From: CAZWDL01 sp964632995
GTDB lineage: Bacteria; Bacteroidota; Bacteroidia; Chitinophagales; Saprospiraceae
DNA: 20,689 bases
NCBI GenBank assembly: GCA_964632995.1
Contig: CAZWDL010000126.1
Location: forward strand, 1-20,689
Reading direction: 5' to 3'
Made by a program: the position numbers and the translations under genes
Shown here: one piece after another, positions 7,205-14,860 of the stretch
Position numbering within the stretch: position 1 is the stretch's first letter
Layout: every line of letters begins with the position of its first letter
The notes under the pieces: model-generated
Databases searched by the model: none
The model's input: only the letters and a program-made list of their open reading frames with translations
Told to the model about the DNA's origin: nothing

Positions 7205-8086
7205 TTAAAAGCCACCAAACATTCCGTTATCATTGGCTAAACCTTCGCTAGGCACAGGCTGAATCACATCCCAGTGCTCCACGGCTTTTCCATTTTCCAT
7301 ACGAAACAAATCGTAAAAGGCATTGGTAGTTCCGTTCCATTCGCCTTCGCTCACCGTCAGTACAAAGTTGCCCTCACCCAATATTTTGTGTATTTTGGTG
7401 TACTGGAACATATTGTTTTGCGAAGTGAGATACTGCACGGCTTCTACGATGCCATCTAATCCATCTTTGATATCGGGATTGTGCTGGCCGTATTGCTCGG
7501 CACTGATATAATCGGTGATCTTACTTGGCTTTTTACCCATCAGAATGTCTTCTACCAATGCCTTTGCCAGTGCTTTGTTGGCTTCGGTTTCATCCAGGTC
7601 GGTTGAGGTGGTCAGGCCATCCGTCTGCGTCCTTCCGTTTGCAGTTTCTTTCACCAAAGGAGTCATCGCATCCCAGTGTTCGGCTACTTTACCGTTATCG
7701 TCCAAGCGGATAATATCAAAGGATACCATCTCATCGGCCCCAAAGGGCTGGGCATTTCTCCAGATATTATGCATGAATACATAATTCCCGTCCTCGAACA
7801 TTCGGATGTTTTCAGCCGTTGTTCCGTTTTCCTGCAAGACAGGCAGCATCTGAATAAATGGCTCTAGCCCTGTCGGGATAAACGGGTTGTGTTGGATGTA
7901 GTCGGAATTTGCAAATTCGCGCATGGTTGCGGAATCATTTTGAAGTACGGCACCTAAAAAAGTGCCAACGATTTCTTTTTTGCTCATTGTTGAAATTTTA
8001 GATGGTTGATTATCGCTTGTGTTTCTAGCTGGATTACAGGAAGCGATTAAACCTGTAATCAGAAATGCTGCAAGGATTTGTCTCAT
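7205..8086 (-). CDS. lipoprotein with two SnoaL-like (NTF2-fold) domains
   Basis: A 293-residue protein from the ATG at 8086. It starts with a lipoprotein signal (L-I-T-G-L-I-A-S-C, lipobox I-A-S-C, Cys17). An open frame upstream to 8143 runs through the operator region and was rejected as start. Two homologous NTF2-like units follow, each with the same landmarks: (D/E)-Y-I-Q-H-N-P or Q-Y-G-Q-H-N-P early, then D-I-I-R or D-L-F-R, and G-K-(V/A)-(A/V)-E-H-W-D at the end. This is the pattern of the SnoaL-like polyketide-cyclase/aldol-condensation family, usually a single domain, so this looks like an internal duplication. The reaction is unknown. It precedes the SDR by 18 bp in an apparent operon, and its promoter region holds three copies of the putative HxlR site. 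Confidence 0.85.
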   Translation of the reverse strand: MRQILAAFLITGLIASCNPARNTSDNQPSKISTMSKKEIVGTFLGAVLQNDSATMREFANSDYIQHNPFIPTGLEPFIQMLPVLQENGTTAENIRMFEDGNYVFMHNIWRNAQPFGADEMVSFDIIRLDDNGKVAEHWDAMTPLVKETANGRTQTDGLTTSTDLDETEANKALAKALVEDILMGKKPSKITDYISAEQYGQHNPDIKDGLDGIVEAVQYLTSQNNMFQYTKIHKILGEGNFVLTVSEGEWNGTTNAFYDLFRMENGKAVEHWDVIQPVPSEGLANDNGMFGGF

Positions 8087-8101
8087 ACCTAAAAACTTTT
8101 T

Positions 8102-8178
8102 ACTTTTGTTCTGCAAGCAAAAGTAGGAAAACACTTTCAACATGCAAGTGTTTTTCTAAAAACTTTCATTTTGCAAGT
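8102..8178. promoter_or_regulatory. three tandem 17-bp dyads, putative HxlR operators
   Basis: Three direct copies lie between the divergent genes: ACTTTTGTTCTGCAAGC (8102-8118), ACTTTCAACATGCAAGT (8133-8149) and ACTTTCATTTTGCAAGT (8162-8178), starting 31 and 29 bp apart, close to three helical turns. Each copy is itself a near-dyad, ACTTkCA-N3-TGmAAGT in the best two. Copy 1 overlaps the -7 box of the lipoprotein-SDR operon, and copy 3 lies 26 bp before the HxlR start codon. HxlR of Bacillus subtilis is known to bind tandem direct repeats at its target promoter. That this regulator binds here is inferred. Confidence 0.7.
8118..8125 (-). promoter_or_regulatory. Bacteroidota -7 box of the lipoprotein-SDR operon
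   Basis: Minus-strand TACTTTTG matches TAnnTTTG exactly, 31 bp upstream of the lipoprotein ATG. It abuts operator copy 1, so a bound regulator would be expected to block initiation. Confidence 0.55.
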
Positions 8179-8204
8179 AAAAATTAACTTTAAATTAACT
8201 TGTG

Positions 8205-8642
8205 ATGCAGGAATTCAGGTGCGATTGCCCGTTTACTTCAGCCCTTGACGTCTTGGGCGACAAGTGGATGCTGGTTATCGTAAAACAGATGTTGATAGAG
8301 GGGAAAGAGACTTTCAAAGACTTTACGGAAAGTGAAGAAGCTATTGCTACCAATATTCTTTCGGCAAAACTCAAAGCCCTGGAAAAGTTAGGGCTCATCA
8401 TAAAAACCAAACGGCCTAACAATAGGAAAACGAACCTTTATCTTCTGACAGAAAAAGGACTGGCGCTAACACCAATCCTCATTGAACTTGCGCTTTGGAG
8501 TGATAAACATCTTAGAGCGATTCATCCGACTATCGCGAATGGAGCAGAAATGGAACTGCTGCGGAATGACAAAGCTGCTTTTGCGAGTGCATTAGCGCAA
8601 GCGTACAGGAAAAAGTTGGCAGAGACAGCGTATGAGCAATAA
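8205..8642 (+). CDS. HxlR-family winged-helix transcriptional regulator
   Basis: A 145-residue DNA-binding protein of the HxlR/DUF24 family of MarR-like regulators, many of which sense reactive electrophiles, aldehydes or oxidants through a conserved N-terminal cysteine. That cysteine is present (C-D-C-P-F-T, Cys8, with a second at Cys6), followed by A-L-D-V-L-G-D-K-W (about 12-20), the recognition region L-S-A-K-L-K-A-L-E-K-L-G-L-I and the wing (R-K-T-N-L-Y-L-L-T-E-K-G). The ATG at 8205 is preferred to the GTG one codon upstream. The C-terminal tail after the winged helix is longer than usual and charged. It is divergent from the lipoprotein-SDR operon with three shared dyads between them, so autoregulation and control of that operon are the natural inference. 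Confidence 0.9.
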   Translation: MQEFRCDCPFTSALDVLGDKWMLVIVKQMLIEGKETFKDFTESEEAIATNILSAKLKALEKLGLIIKTKRPNNRKTNLYLLTEKGLALTPILIELALWSDKHLRAIHPTIANGAEMELLRNDKAAFASALAQAYRKKLAETAYEQ

Positions 8643-8731
8643 TTATTCCTAAGCTCTTAGCTACGCTGCTCATATCAGACCCTTCCCTTCTTTTGATAAA
8701 CACGCTATCGCCCATGCCGGGCATACATACA

Positions 8732-8763
8732 AAGAGGTGGCTGCTCTTCTGCAGCCACCTCTT
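8732..8763 (-). terminator. strong hairpin between the convergent HxlR and susD genes
   Basis: A perfect 13-bp stem AAGAGGTGGCTGC / GCAGCCACCTCTT (8732-8744, 8751-8763) with a 6-nt loop. It lies 38 bp past the susD stop and about 90 bp past the HxlR stop. T-runs are short on both sides (TTTGT on the minus strand), but placement and strength fit a bidirectional terminator. Confidence 0.7.
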
Positions 8764-8801
8764 AATCAGCACTCACTAGTTATGGATGAAAACTACCTTG
8801 T

Positions 8802-10268
8802 TTACTTCCCTTCCCACCATACTGGGGTAAGGATTTCATCAGCACCTTGACGGCTGACAGCCGCGTTGTAGTTTGCCGAATTCAGCGCCTGCTCCTCGCT
8901 CGGGTACTCAAAGCGGCTTGGGTATTCGTTGTAAAACGCATCCGGGCCGGGCTCAATAGTAGAAGGAAAGCCCGTGCGCTTGTACTCCAGAAAGCCCTGG
9001 AAGTCGATGTAGAACAAAGCCAGATACTTCTGCTTGGCCAGGGTCTCCAGCGAGCCATCGTAAGCGGCCTTGCTGGACAGATAATCTTCCGGCATAGGCA
9101 CGTCCCAATACTCAAAGTTGGAAGCGACAGCCGCATCGTAAAAGTCAGCAGCGTCAGCGTTGATCCAGCCGTGCTCGGCCGCTTCTGCCAGGATGAAGGC
9201 CACTTCAGCGTAGGTCATCAGCCGGCCCTCGTTGGCATTGGGCTTGAAGTGGAAGAAGTCAATATTAAACTTGGACAGGAAGGCATCGCCGCCCTTGTAC
9301 TCGTAAGCCGGACCATCCACTATGCCGTTCTGCATGCCGGCGATGAAGGGATTGCCCTCAGCCACTGAGTTGGCTGTGGGATCGGCGAAGAATTCCAGGC
9401 GCGGGTCGTTGTACTCGCGGAGTATGTTCTCGAAGGTCTCCGAGATGCGGTACTCGTTGAAGGAGCCAACGCGGTAGCGGGCCGCTTCGGAAATGGGGTG
9501 CGCATTGGGGAAGCTGCCCAGATAGGTCAGGGCTGCATTGTCCTCATTGCTTTCCATAATGGGGTACTTGGCCGGATTGCCGTAGATGGCGCTAATGACG
9601 CTTTCCGACTTGGCCGCATCGCGGTTGCTAAGGCGCAGGGCAACCCTCATCTGCAGGGAGTTGGCAAACTTGCGCCATTTCGCTAAGTCGCCGTCAAATA
9701 CTATATCTCCCTTGATAGCAGGTAGGTTGTCCTGGCTGAGCAAGTCATTGGCACGTTCCAGCGAAGCCAGCAGGCCAGTGTAAATGTCACCTTGGAAATC
9801 GTAAGCCGGCGTGAAGACGGGCTCTTCGGCAATAGCCTTGATGGCCTCGCTGTACGGTACATCGCCCCACAGGTCGGTGAGGATCTGGCACATCCAGCTT
9901 TGCATGATGAGGGATACGGCCTCGTAGCTGGGCAGGTCGCTTGCTACGGCGATGTCCTCTAGCGCTTTGGCATCGCGCACCGAAAGGTAGATGCGGTTCC
10001 ACAGGCCGGCCTGATCGCCCCAGTCGAACAGGTCGAATGAAGTGAAGACCACCCGGGCCCCGTACTGTGCCATGAGGTTACCCTCGCTCCAGCTAGAGCC
10101 GACCATGCGGTTGATGGCATCTCGCTGAATGCCCGTGAGCAGCAGCTCCGGGTTTTTGTCCAAAGAAAAAGCGACGTCGGGGTTGAGGTTGTCCACCTCG
10201 AACTGGTCACAAGCCGGCGCGATCAAGAGCAAGGCCAGCAAAGTGAATAGTAAAGAAATATTTTTCAT
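8802..10268 (-). CDS. SusD/RagB-family nutrient-binding outer-membrane lipoprotein
   Basis: A 488-residue surface lipoprotein that caps the SusC transporter and binds its substrate. The signal peptide ends in L-L-L-I-A-P-A-C, with the lipid cysteine at 20, followed by D-Q-F. The SusD pattern is clear: an early helical region (L-L-L-T-G-I-Q-R-D), the W-x-Q-x-L-T-D-L-W-G-D-V-P-Y-S-E-A block near residue 125, F-D-G-D-L-A-K-W-R-K-F-A-N-S-L-Q-M-R-V-A-L-R, and a C-terminal E-V-A-F-I-L-A-E-A-A. It looks closest to the SusD-like_2 type. It lies 96 bp downstream of susC on the same strand, with a hairpin in the gap just before its start. No glycoside hydrolase is adjacent, so a polysaccharide substrate need not be assumed. 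Confidence 0.93.
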   Translation of the reverse strand: MKNISLLFTLLALLLIAPACDQFEVDNLNPDVAFSLDKNPELLLTGIQRDAINRMVGSSWSEGNLMAQYGARVVFTSFDLFDWGDQAGLWNRIYLSVRDAKALEDIAVASDLPSYEAVSLIMQSWMCQILTDLWGDVPYSEAIKAIAEEPVFTPAYDFQGDIYTGLLASLERANDLLSQDNLPAIKGDIVFDGDLAKWRKFANSLQMRVALRLSNRDAAKSESVISAIYGNPAKYPIMESNEDNAALTYLGSFPNAHPISEAARYRVGSFNEYRISETFENILREYNDPRLEFFADPTANSVAEGNPFIAGMQNGIVDGPAYEYKGGDAFLSKFNIDFFHFKPNANEGRLMTYAEVAFILAEAAEHGWINADAADFYDAAVASNFEYWDVPMPEDYLSSKAAYDGSLETLAKQKYLALFYIDFQGFLEYKRTGFPSTIEPGPDAFYNEYPSRFEYPSEEQALNSANYNAAVSRQGADEILTPVWWEGK

Positions 10269-10283
10269 CGTTTTATTTTTTTG

Positions 10284-10318
10284 GGGCAGGCTTTGACTGC
10301 CTGGGCCAAAGCCTGCCC
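10284..10318 (-). promoter_or_regulatory. intercistronic hairpin before susD
   Basis: A perfect 11-bp stem GGGCAGGCTTT / AAAGCCTGCCC (10284-10294, 10308-10318) with a 13-nt loop, ending 15 nt before the susD ATG. On the mRNA strand it is followed by an A-rich run, not T, so it is not a terminator. It may set the susC:susD ratio through mRNA processing or stability, or affect translation. Its loop shares GACTGCC (plus-strand reading) with the susC leader hairpin. Confidence 0.6.
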
Positions 10319-10364
10319 TGGTTGGCGCTCAAAGCAAGCTTATCCGCTCACTTAAAGGCTTGGT

Positions 10365-13300
10365 TTAAAACTCAATATCCAAGGAAAAGCCCATGCTGCG
10401 CGCACTGGGCGCGGTAGCGTTTTCTACGCCGGGCACGAAGCGGCCGCCCCCGAAGGAGAGCAGCTCGGGATCGCCGTGGTTGAAGTCTTTGGCCCACAGC
10501 CAGATGTTGTTGCCAATCAAGGAGACCTTAGCCTTGCGAATGAAGGATTTGCCCAGCAGGCTGCTCGGCAAGGTATAGCTGATGCTGGCTTGGCGGAGCT
10601 TGATGAAGGTGGCATCGTACATGCCCTCCGTCTCGTTCTGGCGGCGGTAGCGGTTATTGTGATAAGCGTTGGCCGGCACGGTGACATCGTTGGGCACATA
10701 GCTGACGCTGCCGTCAGGCCCCGTTACTGCTCTCACGCCCGCACCAATGACACCATCCGTGCGTGTCTCTCCGGTAGATTCGTCTATGTAAGAAAGGCCT
10801 GAATCGGTGATGCCCGGGTGGGCGCCGCCAAACTCGGGCGCACGGCCCCAGAGCGTTTCGATTGTATTGCCGGCAGTGGCCCCGATGAGACGGGTGCGGG
10901 ACAGCAAGTCGCCGCCTTGGCGCCAGTCGAAGAGGAAGCTTACCGCAAATCCCTTGTAGCTGATCTCGTTGGACCAGCCGAGGTTGAAGTCGGGGTTGAA
11001 GTTGCCAATCTTGCGCAGGGTATTGTCCTGCTGTACCAAGCCGTTGCTGAAGATGACCTCGCCAAAGAAAGGGCTGTTGGGATCTTCGACCTTGCGCAGG
11101 CCGGTGCCCCACATATCGCCTAGGGCGCCGCCTTTCTCAGCGACCAAGGTGATGCCGTTGCCGCCGTAGACGTAGCGGTCGACGCCTTCGGGTAGTTCCA
11201 GTACCTCGTTGGTGTTGCGGGAGAAGTTGAAGAAAGTGTTCCAGCTCAGGCCCCGTCTAGTACGGACGGGCGTAGCGCTCAGCAGCACCTCAAAGCCTTG
11301 GTTCTGAATTTTGCCCGCATTGATGATACGTGAAGTCTTACCGGATGAGTTCGGCAGGGCGATGGCGAGGATCTGGTTCTCAGACACGCTGCGGTAGTAG
11401 GTCGCGTCCAAGCCCAGGCGGTCCTTGAAAAAGCGCAGGTCGGCGCCAAACTCCACAGAGGTCTGCAGCTCAGGCTTCAGGTCGGTAGGAGGCAGGGTAT
11501 TGGTCGGCGATGCGATGGCGTTGCTGCCCCAGGGGGTATCGTTGAAGACGAAGAAGTCGTTCAGGCGGAACGGGTCGGTGTCGCTGCCCACCTGCGCCCA
11601 TCCGGCGCGCAACTTGGCGAAGGACAGGTTGCTGTTAGCGGGCAAGTCCAGCATCTCGCTCACAATAGCGCTTAGCGAAACGGAAGGATAGAAGTAGGAG
11701 TTGTTGTTGGCCGGGAGCGTAGACGACCAGTCATTGCGACCCGTAACGTCCAGGTACAGACGGTTCTTCCAGCCCAACTGTGCAAAAGCGTAGAGGGAGT
11801 TGATCTGGCGCTCGGGCCGGTCGATCGCCTGGATCAGCGGGCCATTGGCGTTGTTGAAAGAATACACGCCCGGCAGGAGCAGGGCATTGGCGGCAAGGGC
11901 ATTGAAGTGGTTGCGCTGGGTCATGCGGTTGCCACCTACGTTCACGCTCAGGTCGAACTCGCTGTTGAGGTTCTTCGCGTAGCTCAGCAGGAAGTCTATA
12001 TTGGTCTCGTTGAAGTTGATCTTGTCCTCGCGGTACTGCCCGTTGGGGAAGCGCTGCGTGGAGTAGGCCCGCTTGATAAAGCGGTACTCCGAGAAGAAGT
12101 CCCGGCCGCCGCGCAACATGAAGCTCAGCTCGTCGGTGATCTTGTACTTGGCAGAGACATTACCGATGATGCGGTCCTTGGCCAAGCCATTGGTATTCTC
12201 AAAGGTCGTGAAGTACGGATTGTCGTGGTAGTTGTAGTTATAGTTGAATTGCTGGAAGCCTTCCAGACCCGTCTGCCAGTAGTCGCGAAGACTCCGGACA
12301 TCCACGCTCTGGCCCCACCAAATGAAGAGGTACATGATAGACTCGGTGCCGTAACCGTTCACGGCCCGGTTGTCGCTGTCGGTACGGATGTAGTTAGCGT
12401 TGGCCGATACCGTGAGCCGATCGGAGAGGTTGTAATCTGCCGAGAAGGCCAGATTGTTGCGCCGCAGGTCGGTATTAGGCATCATGCCCTTGTTGTCCAG
12501 GTTGGTGTAAGAAACGCGGAAGTTGCCTTTGTCATTGCCACCAAAGAAAGACAAGGTGTTTACCGTAGTACGGCCCGTCTCGAAGAAGTTCGCCACGGGA
12601 TCACCCGGGTCTACAAATGGAGTGGGCTGTATCTCGCCCCGGCGCGTCAGATCCACGCCGCTGGCGCCGAGCACAAAGTCTAAGCCGTGTACGTCTCCGC
12701 CGCGCAGGCCATTGGAGGTCGGCGAGTCGTGCTGTGGCCGGAGCGTGCCGTCAAGGCGGGGCCCCCAGCTTTCGTCCACACCGTCGAAAGTGCCGGAGCC
12801 ATAGCCATCGAGGAATGCGAAGTCGAAGTTCTTGCCCTGGCCGTATTCCCGCTGGTATTCCGGGCCGGCCAAAATGGTTTCGTAAGTGGTCTTGGTGTTG
12901 AAGGACACGCCCAGGCCCTTGCGGTTTTTACCCGACTTAGTGGTGATGATGACGGCGCCGTTGGCGGCCCGTGAGCCGTAGAGTGCCGTGGCGTTAGCCC
13001 CCTTAAGTACTGACATACTTTCTATATCCTCAGGGTTGATCTCCCCTGCACCATTACCGTAGTCAATGTTCATGTTGGAAGCAATGCCACTCGTATTAGT
13101 ACGCGTATCGGTGGTGTTATTGATCGGCGTGCCGTCCACAACGAAGAGGGGCTGATTGTCGCCGCTCAAAGAAGAGTAGCCCCGGATGACAACGCTGGCC
13201 GACTGCCCGACCCCGGTGCCATTGGTGACGACCTGTACGCCGGCAGCGCGGCCGGCCAGCGAGCTGACCAAGTTCGCAGACGTGCCCTCGCGCAGGTCAT

Positions 13301-13727
13301 CGCCTCCGATTTCCTGCACGGCATAGCCTAAGGATTTCTCCTCGCGAGCAATGCCAAGCGCCGTGACCGTCACCTCACTCAGGCCAATGCCCTCCTTGAG
13401 CTGTATGTCAATTGTAGAGCGGCCGTTGACCGGCACGGCCTCGTTAGTATAGCCGACAAAGGAGAATACCAGAACGGCATCTTTTTGCTCTTGAGGTACT
13501 TCGATCTCGTAGCGGCCATCTAAATCGCTGATGGCGCCAAGCTGCAAGTCCTGAACAGTGATGTTTACACCGATAAGCGGCTCGCCGGTCTCCGCGTCGG
13601 TAACGACCCCGCTCACCCGCTGCGCGAAAGCCGATTGGCCCAGCAAGCCGAAGAGCAAGGCAAAGAAAATCGCCGACGCTTTGCAGCGGCCGAGCGATTT
13701 CACTTGCACAAGTGAAGAATGTTTCAT
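10365..13727 (-). CDS. SusC/RagA-family TonB-linked outer-membrane transporter
   Basis: A 1120-residue TonB-dependent beta-barrel that imports ligand delivered by SusD. Order: signal peptide (F-F-A-L-L-F-G-L-L-G-Q-S-A-F-A, about residues 20-35), carboxypeptidase-D regulatory-like domain (V-S-G-V-V-T-D-A-E-T-G-E-P-L-I-G-V-N, about 38-112), plug with the RagA landmarks (L-A-G-R-A-A-G-V-Q-V, V-V-I-R-G-Y-S-S-L, P-L-F-V-V-D-G-T-P-I-N-N, A-T-A-L-Y-G-S-R-A-A-N-G-A-V-I-I-T-T-K), then about 850 residues of barrel ending in an aromatic (S-L-D-I-E-F). It is intact and full length. It stands divergent from an XRE-cupin regulator, hydrolase and transporter operon, with a regulatory region of about 500 bp between. 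The substrate is unknown; the neighbours suggest a phosphorus-containing one. Confidence 0.95.
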   Translation of the reverse strand: MKHSSLVQVKSLGRCKASAIFFALLFGLLGQSAFAQRVSGVVTDAETGEPLIGVNITVQDLQLGAISDLDGRYEIEVPQEQKDAVLVFSFVGYTNEAVPVNGRSTIDIQLKEGIGLSEVTVTALGIAREEKSLGYAVQEIGGDDLREGTSANLVSSLAGRAAGVQVVTNGTGVGQSASVVIRGYSSLSGDNQPLFVVDGTPINNTTDTRTNTSGIASNMNIDYGNGAGEINPEDIESMSVLKGANATALYGSRAANGAVIITTKSGKNRKGLGVSFNTKTTYETILAGPEYQREYGQGKNFDFAFLDGYGSGTFDGVDESWGPRLDGTLRPQHDSPTSNGLRGGDVHGLDFVLGASGVDLTRRGEIQPTPFVDPGDPVANFFETGRTTVNTLSFFGGNDKGNFRVSYTNLDNKGMMPNTDLRRNNLAFSADYNLSDRLTVSANANYIRTDSDNRAVNGYGTESIMYLFIWWGQSVDVRSLRDYWQTGLEGFQQFNYNYNYHDNPYFTTFENTNGLAKDRIIGNVSAKYKITDELSFMLRGGRDFFSEYRFIKRAYSTQRFPNGQYREDKINFNETNIDFLLSYAKNLNSEFDLSVNVGGNRMTQRNHFNALAANALLLPGVYSFNNANGPLIQAIDRPERQINSLYAFAQLGWKNRLYLDVTGRNDWSSTLPANNNSYFYPSVSLSAIVSEMLDLPANSNLSFAKLRAGWAQVGSDTDPFRLNDFFVFNDTPWGSNAIASPTNTLPPTDLKPELQTSVEFGADLRFFKDRLGLDATYYRSVSENQILAIALPNSSGKTSRIINAGKIQNQGFEVLLSATPVRTRRGLSWNTFFNFSRNTNEVLELPEGVDRYVYGGNGITLVAEKGGALGDMWGTGLRKVEDPNSPFFGEVIFSNGLVQQDNTLRKIGNFNPDFNLGWSNEISYKGFAVSFLFDWRQGGDLLSRTRLIGATAGNTIETLWGRAPEFGGAHPGITDSGLSYIDESTGETRTDGVIGAGVRAVTGPDGSVSYVPNDVTVPANAYHNNRYRRQNETEGMYDATFIKLRQASISYTLPSSLLGKSFIRKAKVSLIGNNIWLWAKDFNHGDPELLSFGGGRFVPGVENATAPSARSMGFSLDIEF

Positions 13728-13759
13728 AATCTAAGGTGTTTTTTAAGTTGAAAAACATT

Positions 13760-13796
13760 GGGGGGATGGGCTCGACTGCCATCAGCTCAGCCCCCC
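13760..13796 (-). promoter_or_regulatory. leader hairpin upstream of susC
   Basis: GGGGGGATGGGCT (13760-13772) pairs with AGCTCAGCCCCCC (13784-13796), with two mismatches and an 11-nt loop containing GACTGCC (13774-13780). It ends 32 nt before the susC ATG. On the plus strand it is followed by six T, so by form it could also stop plus-strand transcription, but no plus-strand gene lies upstream. As a susC leader structure it mirrors the hairpin before susD. Confidence 0.55.
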
Positions 13797-14170
13797 TTTT
13801 TTGATGCTCTAAAGGTCGCCGCAATTCCTTCTGCCGCCAATTTTTGCCAATTAAGAGATGGTTAACTTAAGTTTAATTTATTCGCACTCTTCGACAAAAA
13901 GCTGATAACCAATTTCTTGCATCCAAAAGCAGCCGCATTTTAAGGGCATCCCCCTAAACGTAAAGTTGAATCTCAATCAACATTTACCCCTCAAAACACT
14001 TTACGGTGCTGCCTTCTTAAGCTCGATCAGGCTGTTGCCGCTCCAAGTTGAATGAGGCACAACAACAGCTTAGCTGCAAAATCGCCCCATCCGGAAGGCC
14101 TGAGCCTTATTTTCAAAAGGTTAACCGTGCTTTAAATCGACGTTAAGTTTCCAAACCCAGCCCGCACACG
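13797..14170. other. regulatory region between divergent susC and the XRE operon
   Basis: No gene is seen. The region is AT-richer than its flanks and should hold the susC promoter. The nearest minus-strand -7 candidate is TACGTTTA (13955-13962), 7 of 8 to TAnnTTTG, without a well-spaced -33 element. No clear dyad for the XRE regulator could be picked out by eye. Confidence 0.35.
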
Positions 14171-14202
14171 TTGCCTCAGGCTCAACCAAAATCCTACATT
14201 TG
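14171..14202 (+). promoter_or_regulatory. Bacteroidota-type promoter of the XRE-hydrolase-transporter operon
   Basis: TTG at 14171-14173 and TACATTTG at 14195-14202 (exact TAnnTTTG), separated by 21 nt, the spacing known for the Bacteroidota primary sigma factor. The predicted transcript start is about 25 nt before the ATG at 14235. Confidence 0.7.
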
Positions 14203-14234
14203 CAGCACGTAAGAACTGAAAAGACCATCGGAAA

Positions 14235-14810
14235 ATGAGCGAACATTTATTAGTGGACATCGGCCAGCGCCTGCGTGCCGTGAGAAAAGAGAAAGGGATG
14301 ACCCTGGCCGAGTTGGGGGAAAATGCCGGCGTCAGTAAGAGCTTGCTCTCCAAAATCGAGAACGGCCGAACGGTACCTTCCCTGCCCGTACTGCTCAACC
14401 TGATCAGCGCTTTGGATTTGCTGCCGGAGGATTTCTTCAAAGGGCTCAGCTTTGAGAAGCCCCAAAAGTACCAGCACTGCCAACCGCACGAGCATCAAGT
14501 ATTCTACAAAGAAGAAAAAGCGGAGGGCTTCCTTTACCAGCGGATACTGGAAAGGGGCTTCGACGAGTTCACCCTCGAAGCCGTCCTGCTGGATATCGAG
14601 CCGGGCGCCGAGCGGCCTATGGTCAGCACGGATGCCTGGGAGTTTAAGTACCTGCTTAAGGGCAGCCTGCAGTACCACATCGAGGACGAGGTCATCCCGC
14701 TCCGTGCAGGAGACACCCTATTGTACGATGGCCGACTGATGCACGTGCCGAAAAACGAAGGCCGGGAAGTAGCCAGAATGCTCGTGGTCTATTTATATAA
14801 CAAAGCTTAA
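14235..14810 (+). CDS. XRE-family regulator with C-terminal cupin sensor domain
   Basis: A 191-residue cytoplasmic transcription factor. A helix-turn-helix of the XRE type spans about residues 8-62 (G-Q-R-L-R-A-V-R-K-E-K-G-M-T-L-A-E-L, then V-S-K-S-L-L-S-K-I-E-N-G-R-T-V-P-S). A cupin_2 barrel occupies about 105-188 (D-I-E-P-G-A-E-R-P, E-F-K-Y-L-L-K-G-S-L-Q-Y, L-R-A-G-D-T-L-L-Y-D-G, H-V-P-K-N). This arrangement usually senses a small molecule in the cupin pocket. The start is fixed by a well-placed promoter 32 nt upstream. It leads a probable operon with the hydrolase (50-bp gap) and the transporter (34-bp gap) and faces susC across a shared regulatory region, so it most likely controls both. 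The ligand is not known. Confidence 0.92.
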   Translation: MSEHLLVDIGQRLRAVRKEKGMTLAELGENAGVSKSLLSKIENGRTVPSLPVLLNLISALDLLPEDFFKGLSFEKPQKYQHCQPHEHQVFYKEEKAEGFLYQRILERGFDEFTLEAVLLDIEPGAERPMVSTDAWEFKYLLKGSLQYHIEDEVIPLRAGDTLLYDGRLMHVPKNEGREVARMLVVYLYNKA

Positions 14811-14860
14811 CAGGCGTTCAGACAGCGCCCATTTACGCCAACGTGAAAAAATCATAAACT

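Noticed and set aside
11907..12683. 258-codon plus-strand open frame inside susC
   Set aside because: Antisense of the SusC barrel; V/E/A-rich shadow translation.
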